Source of the DNA: Clostridium algifaecis
GTDB taxonomy: Bacteria > Bacillota > Clostridia > Clostridiales > Clostridiaceae
Length of the DNA stretch: 64,000 nt
NCBI RefSeq assembly: GCF_017874415.1
Contig: NZ_JAGGLM010000003.1
Span: 106,538-170,537 of the forward strand
Reading direction: 5' to 3'
Shown: one piece after another, positions 23,341 to 32,148 of the stretch
How the letters are laid out: each line of letters starts with the position of its first letter
Position numbering within the stretch: position 1 is the stretch's first letter
Notes under the pieces: model-generated
The model's input: only the letters and a program-made list of their open reading frames with translations
The model's database searches: none
Told to the model about the DNA's origin: nothing
Made by a program: the position numbers and the translations under genes

Positions 23341-24786
23341 CTATTTTTTGAATAGTTTACTCCAGACATTTACATAGCTTCCCGTAGTCCATTCAGACAT
23401 AACTGCTTTTTCACCAGGTTTCAATTTAAAAGTAGTCTCTAATTTTAAATTTGTTCTATTGCTCAGCTTAAATATTTTCAATTCAGTTTCCGTAAGTACA
23501 ACTACAAAGTCTTTATTTGGAGATGTATATGTATCAACCATATCTGGAACTTCTTTTTTTATTACATCAAATGAAGGATATAAATCATCATACATAGTAA
23601 GTATCTTATTTGGTGCTGCATAAACTATGTCAAAGTCTCCATAATTAATTCTTCCCCTGAGTATCCATCTTCCATTTCTTCTTGTTACAGCCCAATTCGT
23701 ATTTAAATCATTTAAATTGACATTTCCCCAGGACTTATTCAATTTTTTAAGGTACTTTTCAGTACTTATTTGGAGCATATTTAAAGCTTTCACATTAAAA
23801 GCCTTTGAAAATTCCATGCTTTTGCCATTCAGATTGTCAAGCGGCAGCATACTAAAATAACTATTTTTAGTTTTTTGTTCATCATCTTCGTAGTAAACCT
23901 CCTGATTGTCCAGTGAAATATAATCAGTACCAACAAACAATATCTGGCTGGTTGTATTTTTTATATTTCTAACTACAGTATTAGAATTATGCTTTTCAGA
24001 GTTGTTTTTCATAAGTGGTGCACCCCAAATTAAATCCCTGTCAAGATTATTATCATATTTTTTATTTATTCCAATCTCCCAGAATCCATTTTTTCTTGGC
24101 ACAAGTATATTTTTTCTTTGCAGTACAGGTGATATCTTATTATAGGAGCTGCTTATCCATAGAGTCCTGTAACTATACTCCCCCGTATCTTCGTCTTTAT
24201 ATTTGAGTCCAAGCAAAAGACCTGATTTATATGTACTATCGTTTTGTTTTCTTGAAGTTATTATTTTAGAATCTTTTTCATTTATGTTATTAAGTACAGA
24301 CTTATCATTTTCTGCACCATCTCTAGTAAAAAACAAGATCAGACCATCATTGTACCTCATAATTAAATTATCGTTAATCTGTATGAAATCATCAAAAAAA
24401 TTGTTGTTTGATGATACTGTGATTACTTTTACCTGTTTTTGATTTATGCCAAGTGAATCAGGATTAATTTTATAATTGTTTTCAAAATAAACATCGCTAT
24501 CTACAACTTTTACTTTAAAATTTGGGTTTTTACAAGTCACACCATTGAATATAACCCTGTCACCTTGAAAAACTGCTTTTTTATTTACCATTCCCCTGGC
24601 TTCCTCCATAGATATACTTGAATCTCCTGCAAATACATATCTATTTACAGTCCAGTCCCCTTTTATTGGTAAATCTATTGTCGCCCTTGTAATTATACTT
24701 GGATTTAAAGGAGAATTTACATTTTTATAAACTACAAGGATTAAAATAGCAGATAAAATCGATACTAAAATACATATTTTTTTCAT
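23341..24786 (-). CDS. Uncharacterised exported or membrane-anchored protein, two-component-operon partner (481 aa)
   Basis: I do not recognise a family. ATG 24786 follows AAAAGGTG at normal spacing; an in-frame GTG three codons earlier lies in the ribosome site. One N-terminal hydrophobic segment (about 5-22, CILVSILSAILILVVY) acts as a signal anchor. The rest is polar, beta-strand-rich and lysine-rich, with repeated Trp-containing segments (KGDWTVNRYVFAG, GFWEIGINKKY, NTNWAVTRRNGRWILRGRINY), which suggests a propeller- or sheet-type sensor or binding domain on the outer side. It is the third gene of an operon after a response regulator and a histidine kinase (24 bases behind the kinase), so it may be a signal-modulating partner or a target. 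Confidence 0.5.
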   Translation of the reverse strand: MKKICILVSILSAILILVVYKNVNSPLNPSIITRATIDLPIKGDWTVNRYVFAGDSSISMEEARGMVNKKAVFQGDRVIFNGVTCKNPNFKVKVVDSDVYFENNYKINPDSLGINQKQVKVITVSSNNNFFDDFIQINDNLIMRYNDGLILFFTRDGAENDKSVLNNINEKDSKIITSRKQNDSTYKSGLLLGLKYKDEDTGEYSYRTLWISSSYNKISPVLQRKNILVPRKNGFWEIGINKKYDNNLDRDLIWGAPLMKNNSEKHNSNTVVRNIKNTTSQILFVGTDYISLDNQEVYYEDDEQKTKNSYFSMLPLDNLNGKSMEFSKAFNVKALNMLQISTEKYLKKLNKSWGNVNLNDLNTNWAVTRRNGRWILRGRINYGDFDIVYAAPNKILTMYDDLYPSFDVIKKEVPDMVDTYTSPNKDFVVVLTETELKIFKLSNRTNLKLETTFKLKPGEKAVMSEWTTGSYVNVWSKLFKK

Positions 24787-24819
24787 CAAAATCACCTTTT
24801 CTCAGATAATTGATTAAAT

Positions 24820-26214
24820 TTATTCATTTTCAAATGGAATAGAAACTTTTACTTCTGTTCCATTTCCAACTTCACTATTTATTACAAGTTTTCCGTTATG
24901 CATTTCCACTATTTCCTTGCATATTGAAAGTCCTATTCCATTACTCGATTTGTCGCTTTTACCTTTAAAAAATTTTTCAGTAACTCTTGGCAGTTCATCT
25001 TTTGGTATTCCTATTCCATCATCTTTTACAATTATTATAAGCTCCTCGTTTTCCGACCAAACTTTTAATTTTACATGCCCGCCTTCTTTTGTAAATTTAA
25101 AAGCATTGTCAAGTAAATTAGTTAAAAGCTGTTTTATTCTATCCTCATCCATCAAGATAATAGGTATATCATCAACCACGTCAACTTCAAAATTTAATTT
25201 ATTCCTGCTGGCCCTAAACGACATCTGTTTTTGTATATATCCTATAGTATTTTTGACATGTATATAGTCTCTTTTCAACGTTATTTTTCCAGATATGAAT
25301 TTCGAAAAGTCTAAAAGCTCCTCCACCATTTTGGTAAGTCTGTCGCTTTCTTTTTCTATTATTTCAAGTCCATCCATTATTTCCTGCTTGTCATCAAGGC
25401 TTCCTGTACGCATTGTAGTTGCCCAACCTTTTATTGATGTAAGCGGAGTTCTGAGTTCGTGTGATATGGAAGCTATAAATTCATTTTTTAATTTCTCATT
25501 TTTAATTATCTCATCTGCCATAAAATTTAATGCATCAAGCAAATGTCCTATTTCATCATCTCTTTGTTTTTTGACTCTTTCATTAAATCTCCCTTTTGCC
25601 ATCTTTTTAGCCATATCTGTAACTTCTCTTATAGGCCTTGTTATAGTATTTGATATGCCTATACTTATCAGTCCTGCTATTAATATTACAATAAGCCCTA
25701 TGAATATAAGCATAATTGCTATTTTTTTTATTATTGAATCTACACCGGAAAGAGATGTTACAAATCTGATTACACCTTCTATATTTCCTGAAGATGCAAG
25801 CGGACTTGATACACATAAAAGCTTTTCTCCTGTTTTTTTATCAACCTCTATATAAGACGCGGTTTCACCTTTCAATGCCATGTCTATATCATCTCCAGAT
25901 ATTTTTCCAGGTATATAATTTCCTATTGAATCCATAAGCATCTTATGTGAATTATCTATTATTTGAACCTCTGCAGAAGTATTTTTCCAGAATATATCCG
26001 CATTATCCTGTATATTTTTTTCTAAGCTTGAGGATGCCAGATAACTATTATAAAAGTCTACTGAAACTCTAATTTGATTTTCTACCACATTCTCCATGTT
26101 TTTGTAGTACCTTCTTTTTATAGACAATATCAAAAATGTCTCAAGCACAAAAACTGTCATTATAATTATAATAAGGTAGCTTCCTACCATTCTCTGTTTT
26201 ATTCCTCTTAACAT
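24820..26214 (-). CDS. Sensor histidine kinase (464 aa)
   Basis: Membrane-bound HPK1-type sensor kinase. Two membrane spans (about 10-32 and 163-187) flank an extracytoplasmic sensing domain of about 130 residues (dCache/PAS-like length). A HAMP linker (TRPIREVTDMAKKMAKG) leads to the dimerisation domain with phospho-accepting His in SISHELRTPLTSIKGW (about 253) and to a catalytic ATPase domain with N, G1 and G2 boxes (NLLDNAFKFT, DDGIGIPKDE, NGIGLSICKEIV). Its start lies one base beyond the stop of the response regulator gene, so the genes are translationally coupled. The signal is unknown. Confidence 0.93.
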   Translation of the reverse strand: MLRGIKQRMVGSYLIIIIMTVFVLETFLILSIKRRYYKNMENVVENQIRVSVDFYNSYLASSSLEKNIQDNADIFWKNTSAEVQIIDNSHKMLMDSIGNYIPGKISGDDIDMALKGETASYIEVDKKTGEKLLCVSSPLASSGNIEGVIRFVTSLSGVDSIIKKIAIMLIFIGLIVILIAGLISIGISNTITRPIREVTDMAKKMAKGRFNERVKKQRDDEIGHLLDALNFMADEIIKNEKLKNEFIASISHELRTPLTSIKGWATTMRTGSLDDKQEIMDGLEIIEKESDRLTKMVEELLDFSKFISGKITLKRDYIHVKNTIGYIQKQMSFRASRNKLNFEVDVVDDIPIILMDEDRIKQLLTNLLDNAFKFTKEGGHVKLKVWSENEELIIIVKDDGIGIPKDELPRVTEKFFKGKSDKSSNGIGLSICKEIVEMHNGKLVINSEVGNGTEVKVSIPFENE

Positions 26215-26215
26215 A

Positions 26216-26905
26216 TTATTTTTTTCTCCATCTATATCCTACTCCCCAAACAGTTTCAATAACTTTGGGGCTGGATGAATTTTCTTCAATTTTCTCTCTG
26301 AGTCTTCTTACATTTACATCTACTACTTTAGTATCTCCTATATAATTATATCCCCACACCATGTTCAAAAGTTCATCCCTGCTGAGTGCTTTGCCTGAAT
26401 TTTCCATAAAAATTTTCATAAGTATATATTCTTTTGGAGTAAGTTCAAGTTCTTTGTCTCCTTTGTATGCTTTCATTGCTTTATCATCTATTTTATAATC
26501 TCCAGATACAATAAGATTATTTTCGTATTCTCCGTCATTTACCACTATTCTCCTCAGCAGTGAATTGACTCTAGCTATAAGTTCCAGTGGGTTAAATGGT
26601 TTTATCATATAATCGTCAGCTCCAAATTCCAGCCCCATTATCTTGTCCATATCCTGACTTCTAGCTGTAAGCATTATTATGCCCATTTTAGGAAATTCCT
26701 TTCTTAAAATTTCGCAGGTTTTAAATCCATCAATTCCAGGAAGCATTATATCCAAAATAGTAATTATAGGATTTTCTATTCTGGCTTTTTCTATACCTTT
26801 TTCGCCAGATTCAGCCTCAATTACTACAAAATTATTTCTTTTGAAATTTATCTTTAAAAATCCCCTTATAGAATTTTCATCTTCTATTATAAGAACTTTC
26901 TTCAT
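26216..26905 (-). CDS. OmpR-family response regulator (229 aa)
   Basis: DNA-binding response regulator. The receiver domain has the acidic pocket (IIEDEN), phospho-accepting Asp52 (TILDIMLPG), the Thr of MLTARS and the Lys of MIKPFNP. A winged-helix output domain covers about 130-228 (ELTPKEYILMKIFMENSGKALSRDELL, then VVDVNVRRLREKI and VWGVGYRW). GGGGGG precedes the ATG. It heads the operon regulator-kinase-exported protein. OmpR-type regulators bind tandem 6-mers separated by five bases, the same geometry seen upstream of the two deacetylase genes 5 kb away; a link is speculative. Confidence 0.95.
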   Translation of the reverse strand: MKKVLIIEDENSIRGFLKINFKRNNFVVIEAESGEKGIEKARIENPIITILDIMLPGIDGFKTCEILRKEFPKMGIIMLTARSQDMDKIMGLEFGADDYMIKPFNPLELIARVNSLLRRIVVNDGEYENNLIVSGDYKIDDKAMKAYKGDKELELTPKEYILMKIFMENSGKALSRDELLNMVWGYNYIGDTKVVDVNVRRLREKIEENSSSPKVIETVWGVGYRWRKK

Positions 26906-27088
26906 TTACAGCCCCCCAATTCCACTATTATTTCTGTGGTAATTATAGCACAATTGAAATAATAATAAATAACATTTCAGATATATTTTAATTAATTGAG
27001 CAAAGAATAATATTACATAATTTCACACAATATAAATTAACAAAATATTATACAAGGTTATAGTAACTTATAATAGTGGAGGATTTTT

Positions 27089-28729
27089 ATGGATAAGAAA
27101 AATATTCAACGTATGGAGATAGAAAGAATTTATGGGAAAATAAGCCCTTTTGAATTAAGAAATAATTTAATTCAGCTTGCTAATGATGAAAATAAGAAGA
27201 GCACTCATACCCTTTTAGATGCAGGTAGAGGAAATCCAAACTGGATAGCAGCTTCGCCTAGAGAAGCATTTTTTGCTTTTGGTGAATTTTCAGTATATTC
27301 AGCAAAAAAAACATGGAATGATCATCATTTAGCGGGTACGCCTAAAAAAGAAGGCATAGCAGCCGAATTTAAAAAATATGTACAAAAACATGCTGATATG
27401 TGTGGAATAGATCTTTTGATTAAAATTATAAATTACGGAATAGAACAGAAGAACTTTAATCCAGACGAATGGATTTATGAACTAGCAGATGGGATTATAG
27501 GAGATAACTATCCTACACCTATGAGAATGTTACCGCATATTGAAATTGTAATTCAGGATTATTTAAAAGAAGAAATATATTCTAAAGATTTTTCTTCGAA
27601 ATTTGATTCATTTGCAGTAGAAGGAGCAACTGCTGGAATGTGCTATATATTTGACTCTCTAATTGCAAATAACTTATTAAAATCATGTGATACCATTGCA
27701 ATCATGACACCTATTTTTACTCCTTATTTAGAAATTCCACTGATACCACGCTATAATTTCAATGTCATTAATATTCATGCTTCAGAATTTTCTAAAGACA
27801 GTAGAAGCAATTGGCAATACCCAAATGAAGAAATTGAAAAATTAAGTGACCCTAAAATTAAAGCTCTATTTTTAGTAAATCCAAGCAATCCCCCTTCTGT
27901 TGCCATGAAGCCTGAATCCATAAAGATGTTAATAAACATAGTAAAAAAGCATAATCCAAATCTTATGATAATATCCGACGATGTCTATGGTACCTTCGTA
28001 GATAATTTTAAGTCATTAGTATCATATCTTCCATTTAACTCTATAGGAGTCTATTCCTTTTCAAAGTATTTTGGAGTTACCGGTTGGCGTCTTGGTACCA
28101 TCTCTCTAGCAAAGGAAAATGTATTTGATCACCTGCTAAATACATTGCCAGAACACGAAAAACAATTAGCTAGAAGACGTTACGAGGCACTGTCTACTAA
28201 TCCTGAAAGCATAAAATTTATCGACAGAATAGCTGCCGATAGCAGACAGGTAGCCCTTAACCATACTGCTGGTTTATCTACGCCTCAGCAGGTTCAAATG
28301 GCTTTTTTTGCTATATTTTCTCTTCTCGATAAAGAACATAGCTATAAAGAGCTTATACAAAATATTTGTAGGAGACGTAAAAAACTACTTTTTCAAAGTC
28401 TTGGATTGGATTTAATAGAAGATCCTTATAGTGCTTCATATTATACAGAATTTGATATACTCGAATTATCAAAAACCTTTTATGGTGATGAATTTACAAG
28501 ATACCTGGAAAACAATTACGAGCCTGTAGAAATATTATTTTCTCTTGCAGAAAAATCTTCAATAGTATTATTAAGCGGTGCTGGATTCAAAGGAACCAAA
28601 TGGTCCATAAGAATATCTCTTTCCAATCTTAATGATGAAGATTATACTACAATAGGTAAAGTCATACACAATATACTTGAAGATTATATGAAAAAGTGGG
28701 AAGAAGTTAAACAGACCGGCTTGCCTTAA
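27089..28729 (+). CDS. asdA: Aspartate 4-decarboxylase (546 aa)
   Basis: PLP-dependent fold-type I enzyme (EC 4.1.1.12) that converts L-aspartate to L-alanine and CO2, with an aspartate aminotransferase side activity. The length and the segments GRGNPNWIA (substrate loop), EGATAGMCYIFDSL, VNPSNPPS (Asn contacting PLP) and ISDDVYGTF (Asp) match the family. The PLP-binding lysine is in YSFSKYFGVTGWR. Decarboxylation consumes a proton, and in other bacteria the enzyme, with an aspartate-alanine antiporter, generates proton-motive force; no antiporter gene is adjacent. It has GGAGG at normal spacing and its own terminator. Confidence 0.93.
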   Translation: MDKKNIQRMEIERIYGKISPFELRNNLIQLANDENKKSTHTLLDAGRGNPNWIAASPREAFFAFGEFSVYSAKKTWNDHHLAGTPKKEGIAAEFKKYVQKHADMCGIDLLIKIINYGIEQKNFNPDEWIYELADGIIGDNYPTPMRMLPHIEIVIQDYLKEEIYSKDFSSKFDSFAVEGATAGMCYIFDSLIANNLLKSCDTIAIMTPIFTPYLEIPLIPRYNFNVINIHASEFSKDSRSNWQYPNEEIEKLSDPKIKALFLVNPSNPPSVAMKPESIKMLINIVKKHNPNLMIISDDVYGTFVDNFKSLVSYLPFNSIGVYSFSKYFGVTGWRLGTISLAKENVFDHLLNTLPEHEKQLARRRYEALSTNPESIKFIDRIAADSRQVALNHTAGLSTPQQVQMAFFAIFSLLDKEHSYKELIQNICRRRKKLLFQSLGLDLIEDPYSASYYTEFDILELSKTFYGDEFTRYLENNYEPVEILFSLAEKSSIVLLSGAGFKGTKWSIRISLSNLNDEDYTTIGKVIHNILEDYMKKWEEVKQTGLP

Positions 28730-28740
28730 AGCCGGTCTGT
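28711..28740 (+). terminator. Terminator of the aspartate decarboxylase gene
   Basis: ACAGACCGGCTT (28711-28722) pairs with AAGCCGGTCTGT (28729-28740) around GCCTTA, followed by TATTTTC. The stop codon at 28727-28729 runs through the last two loop bases and the first base of the right arm, so the gene's last codons form the left arm. Confidence 0.9.
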
Positions 28741-28752
28741 TATTTTCATATT

Positions 28753-29718
28753 TTATTTTTTGAGAACTGCCCCTGAAGAAGGATTCTTCTGCAGCATATC
28801 TGCTATAGCTGCTATATTTCCAAGAGAAGATACAGCTTCATTTGGAAGTATAAGTTTGTTTGCAGGATTCTTTGCCATTTCTTTCAATGCCTCTACCTGT
28901 TTAAGTGCAATTACTTTTTCATCTGTGCCTGAATCTATTATAGCCCTGTTTACCATGTGAATGGCTTTTGCATTAGCCTCTGCCACAGATTCAATTGCCT
29001 GCGCCTTACCTTCTGCTTCAAGCATTTGAGATTGTCTCATTCCTTCTGCATGCCTTATATTTGCCTCTTTTTCTGCTTCCGCCTGAAGTATCTTAGCTTG
29101 TTTTTCACCTTCTGCTCTTGCTATATCACTTTGTTTCTGACCTTCAGCCTGTAGTATAACCGCCCTCTTGTCTCTCTCCGCTCTCATCTGTTTTTCCATA
29201 GCCTGTTGTATTTCAGCTGGAGGTATTATATTTTTTATTTCAACTGAAAGTATCTTGATCCCATAAGCATCCGTTATATCATCTACCACTTTCAAAAGTT
29301 CGGCATTTATCTTATCTCTTCCAGATAGCACTTCATCAAGCGTCATATCTCCAACTATATTTCTCATATTTGTTATAGTAGAGAATACTATTCCTGCTTT
29401 ATAATCTTCTATATTATATATGACATCTTTTGCATTCAGTATCCTGTAAAAAATTACATTGTCTATAGATATCTTTACGTTGTCTTTGGTTATAACGCTC
29501 TGTGGTTCAATATCAAGTATCTGCTGCTTGGTAGATACCTTTCTTCTCATATAATCGGCAAAAGGAATCAAAAAATGCCATCCTGGTTCCAGTATTCTAT
29601 GAAATTGTCCAAATCTTTCTATTATACTAACATACCCTGTATTTACAACTTTAATACATGACATAATTATCATAATTACAATTATAAGTACAACTAATAA
29701 GAAAATACTTTTTATCAT
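28753..29718 (-). CDS. SPFH/stomatin-like membrane protein (321 aa)
   Basis: Membrane-microdomain scaffold of the SPFH (stomatin/prohibitin) family, QmcA/YbbK-like. It has one N-terminal membrane span (about 4-24), an SPFH domain (about 25-185, with IERFGQFHRILEPGWHFLIPF) and a long alanine/glutamate-rich coiled coil (about 185-260) made of repeats such as ARAEGEKQA and LQAEAEKEA. A conserved MAKNPANKLILPN segment follows near the end. It is directly downstream of a NfeD gene, the standard stomatin-operon partner. A large oligomeric membrane ring is the expected form. Confidence 0.93.
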   Translation of the reverse strand: MIKSIFLLVVLIIVIMIIMSCIKVVNTGYVSIIERFGQFHRILEPGWHFLIPFADYMRRKVSTKQQILDIEPQSVITKDNVKISIDNVIFYRILNAKDVIYNIEDYKAGIVFSTITNMRNIVGDMTLDEVLSGRDKINAELLKVVDDITDAYGIKILSVEIKNIIPPAEIQQAMEKQMRAERDKRAVILQAEGQKQSDIARAEGEKQAKILQAEAEKEANIRHAEGMRQSQMLEAEGKAQAIESVAEANAKAIHMVNRAIIDSGTDEKVIALKQVEALKEMAKNPANKLILPNEAVSSLGNIAAIADMLQKNPSSGAVLKK

Positions 29719-29745
29719 TTAAAACATCTCCTTTTTATATATAAT

Positions 29746-30177
29746 TTAATAATCGCATTTCTTTACTAAAACCCTGTTTCCATCAATCCCTGTTATTTCT
29801 ATCTTATCCCCTTCCTTGAGAACTATGTCATCATTTTTAATGTTCCATAAAACTCCATCCAGTTTCACAGCATTATTATCCTGCATTTCCCTGTCTATAA
29901 TTATCTTTTTTCCTTTATATGTGCTTTCTCTGAGAGCAGTAGGCTTTATATTCTTCTTGATGTTCTTTTTTATAAGTGGATAGCAAACTGCAACAAGTAT
30001 TACACTTACAATGACGAATACACTAAATTGAACCACTATGGAATACTTTAAAGTATATGCTATAAGTGCAAAAATAGCACCAACAGTAAACCAAACAAAC
30101 AAGAACGCACTGGTTAATATGTCCGCTACCAGACAAACAATTCCAATGATAATCCATAAGATTAAACTAGATGACAT
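29746..30177 (-). CDS. NfeD-family membrane protein (143 aa)
   Basis: Short (NfeD1b-type) partner of stomatin-like proteins. ATG 30177 is preferred over an in-frame GTG at 30186, because AGGGGAA abuts the GTG but is well spaced for the ATG. Three or four membrane spans (about 5-85) precede a C-terminal OB-fold beta-barrel (ESTYKGKKIIIDREMQ ... EGDKIEITGIDGNRVLVKK). It lies 27 bases upstream of the stomatin gene and 21 bases downstream of nadE, so one operon is likely. Full-length NfeD proteins include a ClpP-class protease, absent here. Confidence 0.88.
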   Translation of the reverse strand: MSSSLILWIIIGIVCLVADILTSAFLFVWFTVGAIFALIAYTLKYSIVVQFSVFVIVSVILVAVCYPLIKKNIKKNIKPTALRESTYKGKKIIIDREMQDNNAVKLDGVLWNIKNDDIVLKEGDKIEITGIDGNRVLVKKCDY

Positions 30178-30198
30178 CCTCTTCACTTCCCCTCATAC

Positions 30199-32124
30199 TT
30201 ATTTTACATTATTTATCCACAAATTCATACCTGCATCTGACGGCATTCTCCAATCGCCTCTTGGAGACAAGCTGACTGTTCCAACTTTAGGCCCATCTGG
30301 AATAGCCGATCGTTTAAACTGCTGAATAAAAAATCTTTTTATAAATAGTTTAAGCCACTTCTTTATGGTATTTTCATCATAGCAATCATAAAAAGCTGCC
30401 TTTGCAAGAAATAATATTTTTTCCGGAGAAAAATTATTTCTTACAAAGTAGTAAAGAAAAAAGTCATGCAGCTCATATGGTCCGACTATGTCCTCTGTTT
30501 TTTGTGCTATCTTCCCCTCACTGTCTTTTGGCAGAAGTTCAGGACTAACCGGAGTTTCAAGTATATCTATTAAAATGCTTGATATTTCCCGGGACACTTC
30601 CCTCTGGGCTACATACCCAACCAGATATCTAACAAGAGTTTTAGGTACAGAACAATTTACTCCATACATTGACATATGATCTCCATTATAAGTACACCAT
30701 CCAAGGGCAAGTTCTGAAAGATCACCTGTTCCTATTACAAGGCCGCCTTCTTTATTTGCAATATCCATAAGTATCTGCGTTCTTTCCCTCGCCTGAACAT
30801 TTTCATAAGTTACATCGTGAATTTCCCTATCATGTCCTATGTCTTTGAAATGCTGCAGGCAGGCATCTACTATGTTTATCTCCCTGAAATCAGTATCAAG
30901 ATTTCTGCATAAGTTGACTGCATTATTATAAGTTCTATCTGTAGTTCCAAATCCAGGCAGTGTAACAGTTATTATATTTTTTCTGGAAATTTTCAGCATA
31001 TCAAAGGTTTTTACTGTAACTAAAAGTGCCAGTGTGGAATCAAGTCCTCCTGAAATGCCTATAACTGCTTTCTTAAGTCCTGTATGCTCTACCCTTTTTC
31101 CAAGTCCTGATGTTTGAAGATTAAATATCTCCCTGCACCTTTCTTCTCTTTGATTTTCATCCGATGGTACAAAAGGATGCTTTGAAACAAGTTTATCAAA
31201 TTTTCCGTAATCTAAATTTTTAAACTTGAACTCAATATTTGAAATTTTAAATGGAACTGTATTCTCTGCATCCCTGAAGCTTATATTTTTAATTCTCTGC
31301 ATATTCAATCTTTCTAAATCAACTATAGATGTTATGACTTCATTTTCTCTCTGGAATCTATCATTACATTTAATCAAGCTTCCATTTTCAGAAATAATCA
31401 TTTCACCGCCAAATACCAGATCAGTTGAAGATTCAAATACTCCACAAGATGCATATACATAGGCACACATACATCTGGCACTTTGAGATGAAACCAGATT
31501 TCTTCTGTAATCCGATTTACTTACAATATCATTGGATGCAGATAAATTTCCTATAATGTTTGCTCCACAAAGGCTTAAATAACTACTTGGAGGAACTACA
31601 CTCCATAAATCCTCACATATTTCAAAACCAAATTTAAAATCTCCACTGGAAAAAATAATGTTTACTCCAAAAGGTATATTCTTTTGAAAATATAAATCCA
31701 CCTTTTCATCTACAATGTTAAGCCCGGAAGTAAACCATCTTCTTTCATAAAATTCCTCATAATTGGGGATATAACTTTTAGGTACAATTCCTAAAATGCT
31801 TCCGTTAAATATTATATAAGCACAATTGTAAATACATGAATTGTAGTTAAGTGGTGCCCCTACTGCGATAAGTATATCCTTGTCTATAGAATATTTGCAT
31901 ATATCCTCCACAGCTTTATTTGACTTATCCAGAAGCAATTTTTGAAGAAAAAGATCTGCACAAGTGTATGAAGTTACGGCAAGTTCAGGGAAAACCACCA
32001 ATTTTGAACATTCGTTTAAAGCTTTATCTATACAAATTTTTATATTTTTTAAATTGAAATCCACATCTGCCACATTAGTTACTGGACATGCTGCAGATAA
32101 TCTTATAAAATCCATTGATGACAT
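30199..32124 (-). CDS. nadE: Glutamine-dependent NAD+ synthetase NadE (641 aa)
   Basis: Final step of NAD biosynthesis: amidation of nicotinate adenine dinucleotide with glutamine and ATP. The N-terminal nitrilase-type glutaminase domain (about 1-290) has Glu in VVFPELAVTSY, Lys near GIVPKSYIPNY and the nucleophile Cys in FEICEDLW. The C-terminal synthetase (about 330-620) has the P-loop-like GISGGLDSTLALLV and GTGDLSELALGW. The length is typical of the two-domain glutamine-dependent form. It is the first gene of a likely nadE-nfeD-stomatin transcript, and the ClC gene lies 24 bases upstream. Confidence 0.95.
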   Translation of the reverse strand: MSSMDFIRLSAACPVTNVADVDFNLKNIKICIDKALNECSKLVVFPELAVTSYTCADLFLQKLLLDKSNKAVEDICKYSIDKDILIAVGAPLNYNSCIYNCAYIIFNGSILGIVPKSYIPNYEEFYERRWFTSGLNIVDEKVDLYFQKNIPFGVNIIFSSGDFKFGFEICEDLWSVVPPSSYLSLCGANIIGNLSASNDIVSKSDYRRNLVSSQSARCMCAYVYASCGVFESSTDLVFGGEMIISENGSLIKCNDRFQRENEVITSIVDLERLNMQRIKNISFRDAENTVPFKISNIEFKFKNLDYGKFDKLVSKHPFVPSDENQREERCREIFNLQTSGLGKRVEHTGLKKAVIGISGGLDSTLALLVTVKTFDMLKISRKNIITVTLPGFGTTDRTYNNAVNLCRNLDTDFREINIVDACLQHFKDIGHDREIHDVTYENVQARERTQILMDIANKEGGLVIGTGDLSELALGWCTYNGDHMSMYGVNCSVPKTLVRYLVGYVAQREVSREISSILIDILETPVSPELLPKDSEGKIAQKTEDIVGPYELHDFFLYYFVRNNFSPEKILFLAKAAFYDCYDENTIKKWLKLFIKRFFIQQFKRSAIPDGPKVGTVSLSPRGDWRMPSDAGMNLWINNVK

Positions 32125-32148
32125 GAAAACTCCTCCATTTTTTTTACC

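Noticed and set aside
25295..25855. 186-codon plus-strand frame opposite the histidine kinase gene
   Set aside because: The serine/isoleucine-rich product is typical of reverse-complement translation; the kinase domains are unambiguous on the minus strand.
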